This document shows, piece by piece, positions 8,658 to 17,012 of a DNA stretch of 47,301 bases (the stretch's first letter is position 1; each line of letters opens with the position of its first letter). The notes under the pieces were generated by a model. The model searched no databases. It worked only from the letters and a program-made list of their open reading frames with translations, and had not been told where the DNA came from. A program made the position numbers and the translations under genes. Where the stretch lies: contig DATEDC010000043.1 in assembly GCA_035286585.1 (NCBI GenBank), positions 1-47,301 on the forward strand, written 5' to 3'. This DNA is from DSOS01 sp035286585 (GTDB lineage: Bacteria; Chloroflexota; Anaerolineae; Anaerolineales; UBA4823).

Positions 8658-9410
8658 ATGAACCCAGCCAAGCCAAAAGAACTGCCTGAAAATATCCCTA
8701 CCCACATTGCCATCATTATGGATGGGAATGGTCGTTGGGCTTTGTCACGCGGGCTGCCGCGCCTGGCCGGTCACCGGGCCGGGACCGAAAACCTGCGCCG
8801 TGTGATCGAGGCCTGTATCGAGTTTGGGATTAAATACCTGACCATCTACGCCTTTTCTACAGAAAACTGGGGGCGCCCACCCGCCGAAGTTCATGGTTTG
8901 ATGCGCATACTGGAGGATGTGATCGACCGCGAGCTCCAGGAGCTGCACGACCAGGGCGTTCAACTACACCATATTGGCCGCCTGGATCGCCTGTCGAAAA
9001 AACTGCGCCAAAAGGTCGTCCATGCCGTGGAGTACTCAAAACACAACACCCGGCTGGTGCTCAATGTGGCCTTCAATTACGGAGGGCGGGACGAAATCGT
9101 CTGTGCGCTCCAGCGCATGATCGATGATGGCGTGAAAGCTGACCAGGTGACCGACGAGCTGGTCAGCCAATATCTGTTTACGGCGGGCGTACCTGACCCG
9201 GACCTGATTATTCGCACCTCGGGGGAGTTAAGAGGCAGCAATTTCCTTATCTGGCAAGGCGCTTATTCGGAGTGGTACTTCACACCCACTTACTGGCCCG
9301 ATTTCGATCGCGAAGAGCTGCTGCGCGCTCTGAACGAATTTTCCCAGCGCAGCCGGCGCTATGGAGGCCTGATGCCAATGAAAGAGGATACCGCTGCCCA
9401 TGCTGGTTAA
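8658..9410 (+). CDS. uppS: Undecaprenyl diphosphate synthase
   Basis: cis-Prenyltransferase that extends farnesyl diphosphate with isopentenyl units to the C55 carrier lipid for peptidoglycan and other glycans. 250 residues, with the signature IIMDGNGRWA (Asp for Mg and diphosphate binding), GHRAGTENLRRV, TIYAFSTENW and RTSGELRGSNFLIWQGAYSE (the usual RTSGE motif plus Y-S-E). The ATG at 8658 lacks a clear ribosome site, so translation may be coupled to frr. The 3' end overlaps cdsA by 11 bases, typical of the uppS-cdsA pair. Confidence 0.96.
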   Translation: MNPAKPKELPENIPTHIAIIMDGNGRWALSRGLPRLAGHRAGTENLRRVIEACIEFGIKYLTIYAFSTENWGRPPAEVHGLMRILEDVIDRELQELHDQGVQLHHIGRLDRLSKKLRQKVVHAVEYSKHNTRLVLNVAFNYGGRDEIVCALQRMIDDGVKADQVTDELVSQYLFTAGVPDPDLIIRTSGELRGSNFLIWQGAYSEWYFTPTYWPDFDREELLRALNEFSQRSRRYGGLMPMKEDTAAHAG

Positions 9411-10218
9411 ACGACTCTGGGTTGCGATCCTCCTCCTTCCCCTCGGACTGATCCTGATCTCCATTGGAGGCATACTCTTTGCCCTGTTAGTCGCCGCCTT
9501 CATAGGTCTGGCTGCCTGGGAGTACGACCGCCTCTTTCGCCTCGGCGGGTTCAAACCCGCTGGCTTTTTGATTCCCGCAGGCGCGCTGCTGCTGATCTAC
9601 GGGCGAGTTACGGCTGGTTTTGAGGACGCCCACTGGATGGTCAGCCTGGTGATCCTGATCAGCATGGCTTATCACCTAGTTGCTTACGAGCGCGGCGCAA
9701 ATACTGCTGCCTCAGATTTTGGCATATCCCTGGCTGGGATGCTTTACTTTGGGTGGGTTGGCGGCTATTTAATCTCCCTGCGGGACCTACCGGATGGCAA
9801 ATGGTGGTTCCTCATCGCGCTGCCAGCGGTCTGGCTGGCAGATTCGGGGGCGTATTTTATCGGTCGCAGATTCGGGAGGCGCAAGCTCAGCCCGCGGCTC
9901 AGCCCCAAGAAGAGCTGGGAGGGGTATCTGGCTGGCATCCTCACCGGCAGCCTGGGCGCGGCTTTGCTGACCCTGGCGTGGAGGGTGGGGGCTGGTCCCG
10001 AGTCCACTATCTCCGTGTGGAAAGCAGCCCTGCTCGGCCTGATCCTTGCCATATTGACCCCCCTGGGAGACCTGGGGGAAAGCATGATCAAGCGCCAGTT
10101 TGGGGTCAAAGACTCATCCAACCTGTTTCCGGGGCACGGCGGGGCCTTCGACCGTATCGATTCCTGGCTGTGGGCAGGGGTCATCAGTTATTACGTGATT
10201 GTGTGGTTTTTTCTCTGA
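9400..10218 (+). CDS. cdsA: Phosphatidate cytidylyltransferase
   Basis: Integral membrane enzyme making CDP-diacylglycerol from phosphatidate and CTP, the branch point of phospholipid synthesis. 272 residues with several hydrophobic helices starting at residue 9. The C-terminal CDS signature is complete: S-M-I-K-R, V-K-D, and FPGHGGAFDRID. An inner motif DSGAYFIGRRFGRRKLSP is also typical. It overlaps uppS by 11 bases. In many bacteria dxr and the rseP protease follow; here rplI follows instead on a separate promoter, so cdsA is the last gene of this run. Confidence 0.95.
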   Translation: MLVKRLWVAILLLPLGLILISIGGILFALLVAAFIGLAAWEYDRLFRLGGFKPAGFLIPAGALLLIYGRVTAGFEDAHWMVSLVILISMAYHLVAYERGANTAASDFGISLAGMLYFGWVGGYLISLRDLPDGKWWFLIALPAVWLADSGAYFIGRRFGRRKLSPRLSPKKSWEGYLAGILTGSLGAALLTLAWRVGAGPESTISVWKAALLGLILAILTPLGDLGESMIKRQFGVKDSSNLFPGHGGAFDRIDSWLWAGVISYYVIVWFFL

Positions 10219-10250
10219 CAACAATTGAGTCCACACCCCGCGCCTCGCGG

Positions 10251-10279
10251 TTGACGTTAACTGCGCCATCTGGTAAAAT
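10251..10279 (+). promoter_or_regulatory. Promoter of rplI
   Basis: TTGACG (10251-10256) and TAAAAT (10274-10279) are separated by exactly 17 bases, a near-consensus housekeeping promoter. Transcription would start near 10286, about 100 bases before rplI. Confidence 0.8.
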
Positions 10280-10385
10280 CCCCCTGCCCGGCGCGTGGTA
10301 CCCTTCGCCCGGGCTGCATTTTACACAAGCACGGCTGCTCAGGGCGAGCAGCGCGCCAATACCAAGAATTCGAAAGGGCTTGACA

Positions 10386-10949
10386 ATGAAAGTACTGCTT
10401 ACCAAGGATGTTTATAAGCTCGGACGCGCCGGCGATATCAAAAAAGTAGCCGATGGGTATGGGCGCAACTATCTGCTCCCCCAAGGGCTTGCCGTTCTGG
10501 CGACGCCGGGCGCGCTGAAACAGATCGAGCATATCCGGGTGCAGGCCTCCGCGCAACGCGCGGTCCTTAACCAGGAAATGGGCGGCATCGCCGAACGAAT
10601 CCAGGATCTGGTGCTTGCATTTCCCGTCAAGGCAGGAGAAACCGGGAAACTCTACGGCTCGATCACCCCGCAAATGATCGTCGATGCCATCAAGCAAAGG
10701 GTTGGGGCAGAAATTGAACGCCGCCAGGTGGACGCTCAGCCAATCCGTGTTCTCGGGGAGCACTCAGTCCGCATCCGCCTGACCATGGACCTGGTCCCCG
10801 AAATCAAGGTACAGGCTTACCGCGAAGGCGAAGCACCCGCGCTGTCCATGAAGCCGCAAAAAGAAACGCCTGCCGTAGAGACCCAAGCCGAATCGGCTGA
10901 GATGGAAGACGAATCTGAACAAATCGGCGAAAGCGAAGAGTCTGCGTGA
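10386..10949 (+). CDS. rplI: 50S ribosomal protein L9 (bL9) with acidic tail
   Basis: Large-subunit protein with two globular domains joined by a long helix. The start is ATG 10386 (AAAGGG about 8 bases upstream); a much longer frame reaching back into cdsA is spurious. MKVLLTKDVYKLGRAGDIKKV and GYGRNYLLPQGLA are the bL9 signature; the second domain includes LYGSITPQMI. 187 residues against roughly 148-150 in the family: the last 38 or so form a low-complexity, acidic extension ending in EDESEQIGESEESA. This echoes the acidic tail of uS2 in the same window. It is monocistronic between its own promoter and terminator. Confidence 0.95.
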   Translation: MKVLLTKDVYKLGRAGDIKKVADGYGRNYLLPQGLAVLATPGALKQIEHIRVQASAQRAVLNQEMGGIAERIQDLVLAFPVKAGETGKLYGSITPQMIVDAIKQRVGAEIERRQVDAQPIRVLGEHSVRIRLTMDLVPEIKVQAYREGEAPALSMKPQKETPAVETQAESAEMEDESEQIGESEESA

Positions 10950-11010
10950 AATCATTCCTCCGAGCGAGATGATTTGCACGTACCTGTTCGCTACCAGCCT
11001 GAGCTTTTCA

Positions 11011-11052
11011 GGGGCGGGTTATCCACCAGGAGGTGGCAATCCCGCCCCTTTT
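11011..11052 (+). terminator. Terminator after rplI
   Basis: An outer 8-bp stem GGGGCGGG/CCCGCCCC (11011-11018 with 11041-11048) encloses an inner stem CCACC/GGTGG (11023-11027 with 11032-11036), followed by TTTT at 11049-11052. It sits about 60 bases after the rplI stop. Confidence 0.85.
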
Positions 11053-11085
11053 GTCTGAGTAATCGATGCTAACTTGCACGTGGGC

Positions 11086-12351
11086 ATGATGGAGCCAATC
11101 GGGCAGCAACTCCGCCGGGCGCGCCAGGCGCGCACCCTGACCCTGGAGCAAATCGCACGGGAGACGCACGTGCGCGTTCATTACCTGGAGGCGCTCGAAG
11201 CCGGGGCTTTCGAAAGAATTCCCTCGAAAGCCCAGGCGCGCGGTTTTTTGCGCATCTACGCCAGCTACCTGAGCTTACAGCCGGACACCCTGCTGGCAGC
11301 CCTGGAAGGGGGGCTGCCGCCTGAGGCGGAAACGCCCTCAGCCGATGATCGCACGCTCAACGAGAATATTCAAGCACCGGCTGAACCAGCAGCTGAGCTG
11401 GCAGAAGTTCCCCAGCCGGCCGCAGCAATTTTTACTGAAGTAGGTCAGAAGCTCCAGCGCCAGAGGGAGCTGCTGGGGCTTTCACTCGAGGACGTCGTGC
11501 GGCACACCCATCTGCGCCGTCACCACCTGGAGGCGCTGGAATCCGGAAACTTAGCCGCCCTTCCTTCCCCCGTTCAGGGGCGCGGCATGCTGAAAAATTA
11601 CGCCGCCTTCCTGGGGATGGAGCCAGACCCGGTGCTGCTGCGCTTTGCGGAAGGCTTGCAGGCAAGGCTGGTTGCCAACCAATCCAGGCAAGCCACAACC
11701 CGGCATCGGGCTCCTCGGCGAAAACTGAGCCTCCCCCTGTCCCTCAGGCGGGTGTTCTCGGCGGAGTTGCTCGTCGGCTCGTTCTTCGTCGTTTTTCTGG
11801 CGGGTTTCATGGTGTGGGGTGCGATCAGAATTTTTGCGCTGCGGGCTGATGAAGGACCTTCGCCCACTGCACCTTCGATTGCCGAAGTGCTGCTCACCCC
11901 CGACACAGAGACCCCTTCGCCCTCGCCGCCGCCTGCCACGCCAACGGCTCCGGGAGCAGCCCCGCGGATCGAGCAAACCGGCGAAAACCCACCGGAGCAA
12001 GCTGCGCCCGTTTCCGGCAGCGGAGACGCCGTGCAAGTTTATCTGACCATCCGCCAACGCGCCTGGATACGCATACTGGTAGATGGCAGGGTAGAATTTG
12101 AGGGGCGCGTCCTGCCTGGGACGGCTTACCAGTACACCGGCGAAGAATCGGTGGAGGTGTTGACTGGCAACGGCGCCGCAGTGCAAATTTTTTACAACCA
12201 GCAAGACCTGGGCCCAATCGGCCTGTTTGGACAGGTAGTCCATCTTGTCTTCACTCTGTCCGGCGTGCAGACGCCAACGCCTACCATCACGCTGACGCCT
12301 ACCAGCACGCCCCGCCTGTCGCCCACGCCCTTCTTCGCGCCTTTGCCCTGA
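11086..12351 (+). CDS. RodZ-like membrane protein with two HTH domains
   Basis: 421 residues if started at ATG 11086; TTG 11074, GTG 11080 and ATG 11089 are alternatives and none has a clear ribosome site. Residues 1-75 and about 116-190 are two separate RodZ-type helix-turn-helix domains (IGQQLRRARQARTLTLEQIA; VGQKLQRQRELLGLSLEDVV), each ending in the typical RGFLRIYASYL or RGMLKNYAAFLG. One membrane helix lies near 228-250, then a Pro/Thr linker, a DUF4115-like beta domain (about 315-390) and a Thr-Pro tail. RodZ links MreB to the wall; whether this protein does so is unproven. The doubled HTH is unusual. rimO follows 48 bases after its stop. Confidence 0.8.
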   Translation: MMEPIGQQLRRARQARTLTLEQIARETHVRVHYLEALEAGAFERIPSKAQARGFLRIYASYLSLQPDTLLAALEGGLPPEAETPSADDRTLNENIQAPAEPAAELAEVPQPAAAIFTEVGQKLQRQRELLGLSLEDVVRHTHLRRHHLEALESGNLAALPSPVQGRGMLKNYAAFLGMEPDPVLLRFAEGLQARLVANQSRQATTRHRAPRRKLSLPLSLRRVFSAELLVGSFFVVFLAGFMVWGAIRIFALRADEGPSPTAPSIAEVLLTPDTETPSPSPPPATPTAPGAAPRIEQTGENPPEQAAPVSGSGDAVQVYLTIRQRAWIRILVDGRVEFEGRVLPGTAYQYTGEESVEVLTGNGAAVQIFYNQQDLGPIGLFGQVVHLVFTLSGVQTPTPTITLTPTSTPRLSPTPFFAPLP

Positions 12352-12399
12352 TACAGGCGTTGGTACCGATTGCTTTTAGAGATATGGCAGTACACCGCG

Positions 12400-13779
12400 A
12401 TGAGTGATTTGAAAAAGAAGAGTTTCCATATCGTTTCCCTGGGCTGCGCCAAAAATACCGTCGATTCCGAGTCGATGGCTCAATTATTAACGGGATCAGG
12501 CTTCTTTCCTCTCGATAGCTCCAAACAGGCTGAAGTCCTGATCGTGAACACCTGCGGCTTTATTGGCCCCGCCAAAGAGGAATCGCTGGAGGCATTGCGC
12601 CAGCTCGCCCGGCGCAAGCGCAGCGGTCAAATCATGATTGCCGCCGGCTGCCTCACCCAGCGCTATGGGCGGGAGGTTGCCCGCCAGGTGCCCGGGATCG
12701 ACGGGATTTTGGGCACCCGCCGCTGGATGGATATCGTAGAAGTGACCCGCCGGCTGAGAAATGGCACGCACCCGGAGCCGCTCTACCACCTGCCGGAGGT
12801 CGAGACGGTAGGAGGCGACGACCACGGCGTGAGGCGCTCCGCTGTGCACGGGGCGAGCGCTTATCTTAAAATCGCGGATGGCTGCCGCCGACCGTGCGCT
12901 TTTTGCGCCATCCCGCTCATCAAGGGGACCGCAGTCAGCCGCCCTATCGAAGCCATACTGGCTGAAGCTGCTGCCTTGCAGCATAGGGGCGTGCGTGAGA
13001 TCATCCTGATCGCCCAGGATACCACCGACTACGGTCACGACCTGGGCCTGAAAGACGGTCTGGCACACTTGCTGGAACGCCTGGTCCTCGCAGTTCCCGA
13101 TGTGGACTGGCTGAGGATTATGTACGCTTACCCCGGTTATGTGACCGACCGGCTCATCGAAGTGATGGCGACCCAGCCAAGGATTCTGCCCTATCTGGAT
13201 ATGCCCCTCCAGCACGCCCATCCACAGACCCTGCGCCGCATGCGGCGACCGGCCAACGTCGACTGGGTCCAGCGCACCCTGGAGAAAATGCGCCTCGCCA
13301 TGCCCGATCTGTCTTTGCGCACCACTTTCATCGTCGGCTACCCGGGGGAAACAGAAGAGGAATTCCAGGCCCTGCTGGACTTCGTTCAGGAAATGCGCTT
13401 TGACCGGGTGGGCGCCTTCCAGTTTTCCTTCGAGCCTGGTACAGCCAGCGAGCCTCTCGGCGATCCCATCCCCGAGGAGGTGAAGCGAGAACGGTGGGAG
13501 CGGCTCATGGTGCTGCAGCAGGGGATATCGCTGGAGAAGAACCAGTCCTTTGTCGGCAAGACGCTGGAGGTGCTGGTGGAGGGCCGGGGCGAGATGGAGG
13601 CGGGAAGCGGCAAAAAGGGCAGGGCGAATCGCATCAGCCTGGGGCGATCCTACCGCGACGCGCCGGAGATTGACGGAATGGTGATCATCCCCGGGCAGGC
13701 TCCGCTGGGCGAGCTGGTGCGCGCCAGGATCGATGGGGCCATGATTTACGACCTGAGCGGGGTCGTAGAATTGCATTAA
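12400..13779 (+). CDS. rimO: Ribosomal protein S12 methylthiotransferase
   Basis: Radical-SAM enzyme adding a methylthio group to the conserved Asp of ribosomal protein uS12. 459 residues from ATG 12400; the TTG at 12370 is less likely because family members begin close to the VSLGCAKN motif. The N-terminal domain binds a second iron-sulfur cluster through C16, C52 and C84 (SLGCAKNTVDSE, VNTCGF, AAGCLTQ). The radical-SAM CxxxCxxC is C162, C166 and C169 in GCRRPCAFCAIPLIKG. A TRAM domain ends the protein. MiaB is the nearest relative, but AKNTVDSE and the C-terminus fit RimO. The nucleotidase gene starts 11 bases after the stop. Confidence 0.92.
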   Translation: MSDLKKKSFHIVSLGCAKNTVDSESMAQLLTGSGFFPLDSSKQAEVLIVNTCGFIGPAKEESLEALRQLARRKRSGQIMIAAGCLTQRYGREVARQVPGIDGILGTRRWMDIVEVTRRLRNGTHPEPLYHLPEVETVGGDDHGVRRSAVHGASAYLKIADGCRRPCAFCAIPLIKGTAVSRPIEAILAEAAALQHRGVREIILIAQDTTDYGHDLGLKDGLAHLLERLVLAVPDVDWLRIMYAYPGYVTDRLIEVMATQPRILPYLDMPLQHAHPQTLRRMRRPANVDWVQRTLEKMRLAMPDLSLRTTFIVGYPGETEEEFQALLDFVQEMRFDRVGAFQFSFEPGTASEPLGDPIPEEVKRERWERLMVLQQGISLEKNQSFVGKTLEVLVEGRGEMEAGSGKKGRANRISLGRSYRDAPEIDGMVIIPGQAPLGELVRARIDGAMIYDLSGVVELH

Positions 13780-13790
13780 ACGAGAGGGCT

Positions 13791-14783
13791 ATGCTTGCTA
13801 TCGACGCGTTAGAAATCAAATTCGCCATGCAGGCCGTCCGCCTGGCTGCCGGGCTGATCCAGGGTGTGCAGGCCGAACTGGTCGGCGCGGCGATGACGAA
13901 AGAGGATCGCTCCCCGGTAACCGTCGCCGATTACGCCTCCCAGGCGCTGGTCGTCTACCTGCTGAGCCAGGCGTTTCCAAACGACTCGCTGGTAGGAGAG
14001 GAGGATGCCTCCGGGCTGCGCGATGCATCGGCGCGCCCCACCCTGGAGCTGGTGACCCAATTCGTGGGCCGGCTTGTACCCGGCGCAAGCGCCGCTGCCG
14101 TCTGCGATTGGATCGACCGGGGGAGCGCCAGCCCGGCGGAGCGCTTTTGGGCGCTCGACCCCATGGATGGCACAAAAGGCTTTCTGCGCGGCGACCAGTA
14201 CGCCGTCGCCCTGGCGTTGGTCATCCAGGGGCAGGTGCAGGTGGGGGTTTTGGGCTGTCCCAACCTGAGCGAAGCATCTCTACCTGAGATGGGCGGTGAG
14301 GGCTCGTTGGTCGTCGCGAGGCGCGGCCAGGGCGCATGGACGACCTCGCTGGCTTCCCCCGCAAAGCTGAAACGGCTGGCGGTCTCGAAGCGCAGCGACC
14401 CGGCCCAGGCGCGCCTGCTGCGCTCGTTTGAATCCGGTCACACCAATGTAAGCCAGGTCGATGAATTCGCCCGCGCGCTTGGCGTGCAGGCGGAGCCAGT
14501 GCGCATGGACAGCCAGGCTAAATATGCCCTCCTGGCTTCCGGGCGTGGAGACCTGCTCTTGCGCCTGCTTTCTCCTTCTAAGCCGGATTACCGTGAAAAG
14601 ATCTGGGACCAGGCTGCCGGCTCGCTGGTCGTCGAAGAGGCCGGCGGGCAGATCAGCGATTTGCATGGCAAAGCCCTCAATTTCAGCGCCGGCAGGACGC
14701 TGAGGCACAACCGCGGCATCCTGGCCTCCAACGGGCGTCTCCACTCGCCCGCTTTACTCGCCCTGAGCGCCATCGGGGCCTGA
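13791..14783 (+). CDS. 3'(2'),5'-bisphosphate nucleotidase family phosphatase
   Basis: 330-residue Mg-dependent, Li-sensitive-type phosphatase of the inositol monophosphatase superfamily. Metal-binding motifs: VTVADYASQ (D47), VGEED (E70-E71), WALDPMDGTKGF (D123, D126) and WDQAAGSLVVEEAGG near the end. DPxDGTKGF fits the HAL2/CysQ-like enzymes that hydrolyse 3'-phosphoadenosine 5'-phosphate, better than inositol monophosphatases (usually DPIDGTxNF). GAGAGGG precedes the ATG. It sits 11 bases after rimO and is probably cotranscribed. Substrate is an inference from the motif. Confidence 0.85.
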   Translation: MLAIDALEIKFAMQAVRLAAGLIQGVQAELVGAAMTKEDRSPVTVADYASQALVVYLLSQAFPNDSLVGEEDASGLRDASARPTLELVTQFVGRLVPGASAAAVCDWIDRGSASPAERFWALDPMDGTKGFLRGDQYAVALALVIQGQVQVGVLGCPNLSEASLPEMGGEGSLVVARRGQGAWTTSLASPAKLKRLAVSKRSDPAQARLLRSFESGHTNVSQVDEFARALGVQAEPVRMDSQAKYALLASGRGDLLLRLLSPSKPDYREKIWDQAAGSLVVEEAGGQISDLHGKALNFSAGRTLRHNRGILASNGRLHSPALLALSAIGA

Positions 14784-14821
14784 GCGTAACCGCTGCCCGG
14801 CAGCCACGTTTAGCCATTCGT

Positions 14822-16354
14822 ATGTCCCGCCTCGACCGCCTCGCCATCCTCATCAGCCTGCTGGGTTTTCTTCTCGCTGCGCTCATCAGCGACCGCATCT
14901 ACGAGCGCATGGCTCACCTCGAAGATGAAATGGCCTTCGTGTGGCAGGCCCAGGCGATTTCCAAGGGCTATCTCACTTTGCCCTCGCCGCCAGACCCGCA
15001 CAGCTTTCTGGTGCCGTTCGTGGTGGATTACCAGGGGCAGCGCTTCGGAAAGTACCCCCTGGGCTGGCCCGCTCTGCTGGCGGTGGGAATCATTTTGGGA
15101 GGGCGGCACCTGGTCAACCCCCTCCTGTCCGGGTTGGCGCTCTGGCTGATCTACCGCCTGGGCAAGCGCACTTTCGGCGAAACAGTGGGCCTGCTGGCTG
15201 CCGGCCTGACCCTGACCTCCCCCTTTTTCCTGCTCAATTCCGGCTCTCTGCTCTCCCATCCCTTTGGGCTGGTGCTGAGTGCATCCTTCGCCCTGGCCTG
15301 GTTAGCCTCCTGGGAAGCTGGCCCCAGGAACCGGCCGGCGCCGGCTGCCAACTCCTGGCTGACCACCACCGTCGCCGCCCTGGCGCTGGGTGTGCTCGGG
15401 CTTACCCGTCCACTGACGGCGGTGGGGCTGAGCCTGCCGTTTGTCATTCACGGCCTTTACCTGTTCATCCGCGGCGACCGGCGGGTGAGAATCCGGTTGC
15501 TGGCTTTTTGCGCCATCGTCGTCGGGGTGAGTTCCCTCCACATTTTATGGCAATTTGCCGTGAGCGGCGATCCCTGGCTCAACCCATATACGCTCTGGTG
15601 GCCGTACGATCGGGTCGGATTTGGGCCCGGCTTTGGACGCATCCAGGGGGGCCATACGCTGCGTCAGGCCTGGATTAACACCCGCCACAGCCTGTGGGTC
15701 GGCTGGCACGATTTGTTCGGCTGGGGCGCATACTCGTGGGTTTTTCTGCCCTTCGGCCTGATCAGCGTTATCCGCCACCGGCAGGGTAAAGCTTTGCTGC
15801 TGGCAAGCGTTTATCCCTTTCTGGCGGTTGTCTACCTGGCTTACTGGATCGGCTCCTGGCTATTTGGGCCGCGCTATTACTTCGAGGGCTTCTACAGCCT
15901 GACTCTGTTGAGCGCGGCCGGCATCGCCTTTATCGCCGGCTGGCCCGCTCGCCCGGATGAAGCCTGGCAGGGTAAAACGGGGCGGAGGCGCCTCCGACCG
16001 CTGCTGGTCACGGCTTTGCTGGCCCTGCTGCTGACTGCCAACCTGCTTTTCTACACACCCATGCGCCTGGGAGGGATGAAAGGGCTGTACGGGGTGAGCC
16101 GCTCCCGCCTGCAGCCGTTTTTAACGCCCGAAGCTCAAGCCGTTGCGCCGGCCCTGGTGATCGTACACGCCGATAAATGGACCGAATACGGCGCCCTGCT
16201 GGAGCTGCAAGACCCCTTCCTGAACACACCCTTTATTTTCGTCATCAGCCGCGGAGCCAGACCCGATAACGCCTTGAAAGAGATGCTCCCCCAGCGCACG
16301 ATCCTGCACTACTACCCGGACGAGCCGAACAATCTTTATACAGCCCCGCGGTAA
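14822..16354 (+). CDS. GT39-like membrane glycosyltransferase
   Basis: 510-residue polytopic membrane protein resembling dolichyl-phosphate-mannose/ArnT-type glycosyltransferases (GT-C fold). An acidic motif in the first extracytoplasmic loop, HLEDEMAFVWQAQAI (about residues 33-47), corresponds to the catalytic D/E pair of the family, and KYPLGWPALLAVG resembles the P-x-G-W segment that follows. About ten hydrophobic helices follow, ending in a soluble C-terminal domain. Such enzymes transfer a lipid-linked sugar to protein or lipid outside the membrane. Acceptor and sugar are unknown. It ends convergent with the CopD-like gene. Confidence 0.7.
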   Translation: MSRLDRLAILISLLGFLLAALISDRIYERMAHLEDEMAFVWQAQAISKGYLTLPSPPDPHSFLVPFVVDYQGQRFGKYPLGWPALLAVGIILGGRHLVNPLLSGLALWLIYRLGKRTFGETVGLLAAGLTLTSPFFLLNSGSLLSHPFGLVLSASFALAWLASWEAGPRNRPAPAANSWLTTTVAALALGVLGLTRPLTAVGLSLPFVIHGLYLFIRGDRRVRIRLLAFCAIVVGVSSLHILWQFAVSGDPWLNPYTLWWPYDRVGFGPGFGRIQGGHTLRQAWINTRHSLWVGWHDLFGWGAYSWVFLPFGLISVIRHRQGKALLLASVYPFLAVVYLAYWIGSWLFGPRYYFEGFYSLTLLSAAGIAFIAGWPARPDEAWQGKTGRRRLRPLLVTALLALLLTANLLFYTPMRLGGMKGLYGVSRSRLQPFLTPEAQAVAPALVIVHADKWTEYGALLELQDPFLNTPFIFVISRGARPDNALKEMLPQRTILHYYPDEPNNLYTAPR

Positions 16355-16403
16355 TCTGTTGTGCCATTATGCAGGGTGCATCAAGACGCATTATCGTTAC
16401 GCG

Positions 16404-16439
16404 AACTTGCCACGCACTTTCGAGAGTGCGTGGCAAGTT
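16404..16439. repeat. Perfect 15-bp hairpin between convergent genes
   Basis: Arms 16404-16418 and 16425-16439 are exact inverted copies (AACTTGCCACGCACT) around a 6-base loop. No T-run follows on either strand. It lies in the 151-base space between the GT39-like gene and the CopD-like gene, so it may end or stabilise both transcripts. Confidence 0.75.
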
Positions 16440-16505
16440 GTCCCCAGGAAAGGCGGGTAGCTGCAGATGGTGCGTTCTATCGAACGGCACCCTACATGCT
16501 GTATT

Positions 16506-17012
16506 TCAAGCTGCGCGGGCAATCGCCGTCAGCGCCAGGATGATTATCCCCAGGACCAGGTTGATGCGCACCAAGGTTGCTTCCTTCCGCCACAGGCGCT
16601 GGCTTTCCGGCGCATCCTGCCCCCAAGACAGGCGCAGGGAGAGGCGTTGGAGCTCGGGCAGCAACCCCCAGGTCAGGTAAGCGCTGACCCCCGCCATCGC
16701 CAGGAAGAGCACGTGCTTGATCAAGATCGCCAAAGCCCAGCGGTTGGAGACCGTAAAGAACCCCTGGTAGTTTGGGTTTGCGCTCATCTGGAACAACCCG
16801 GTGCCAAGCAGGACGACGAGGCTGAGCCAGCCTAAAGAATCAAGCCGGCGGCGAACTTTTTGCAGCAGACCGGCGTAGGCGACGGCATCCAATGTCTGCC
16901 GCGCGGCGGGCAGCACCAGGATCGCCAGGGTGGAGAGCCCGCCGATCCATACAACTGTAGCCAGCATATGCAGCCAATAGATCAGGCTGAGCGCCCAACT
17001 GGGGGTGGTCAT
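16506..17012 (-). CDS. CopD-like four-helix membrane protein
   Basis: 168 residues with four predicted membrane helices. The first reads LIYWLHMLATVVWIGGLSTLAILVL; the H-x3-A-x3-W-x-G-G pattern is typical of the CopD/PcoD (copper resistance D) domain and related heme-like membrane proteins. The start is ATG 17012, which overlaps the stop of the TPR gene in an ATGA (4-base overlap), so the two are translationally coupled; the longer upstream frame is rejected. No copper-binding periplasmic partner (CopC) is nearby. A role in copper uptake or as a general membrane redox protein is only a family-level guess. Confidence 0.65.
   Translation of the reverse strand: MTTPSWALSLIYWLHMLATVVWIGGLSTLAILVLPAARQTLDAVAYAGLLQKVRRRLDSLGWLSLVVLLGTGLFQMSANPNYQGFFTVSNRWALAILIKHVLFLAMAGVSAYLTWGLLPELQRLSLRLSWGQDAPESQRLWRKEATLVRINLVLGIIILALTAIARAA

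Noticed and set aside
9753..10385. Upstream extension of the rplI frame
   Set aside because: It overlaps cdsA in another frame and crosses the rplI promoter; bL9 starts at MKVLLTKDV.
12496..13776. 426-codon minus-strand open frame opposite rimO
   Set aside because: Shadow of rimO: no domain, His/Pro/Gln-rich composition and no ribosome site.
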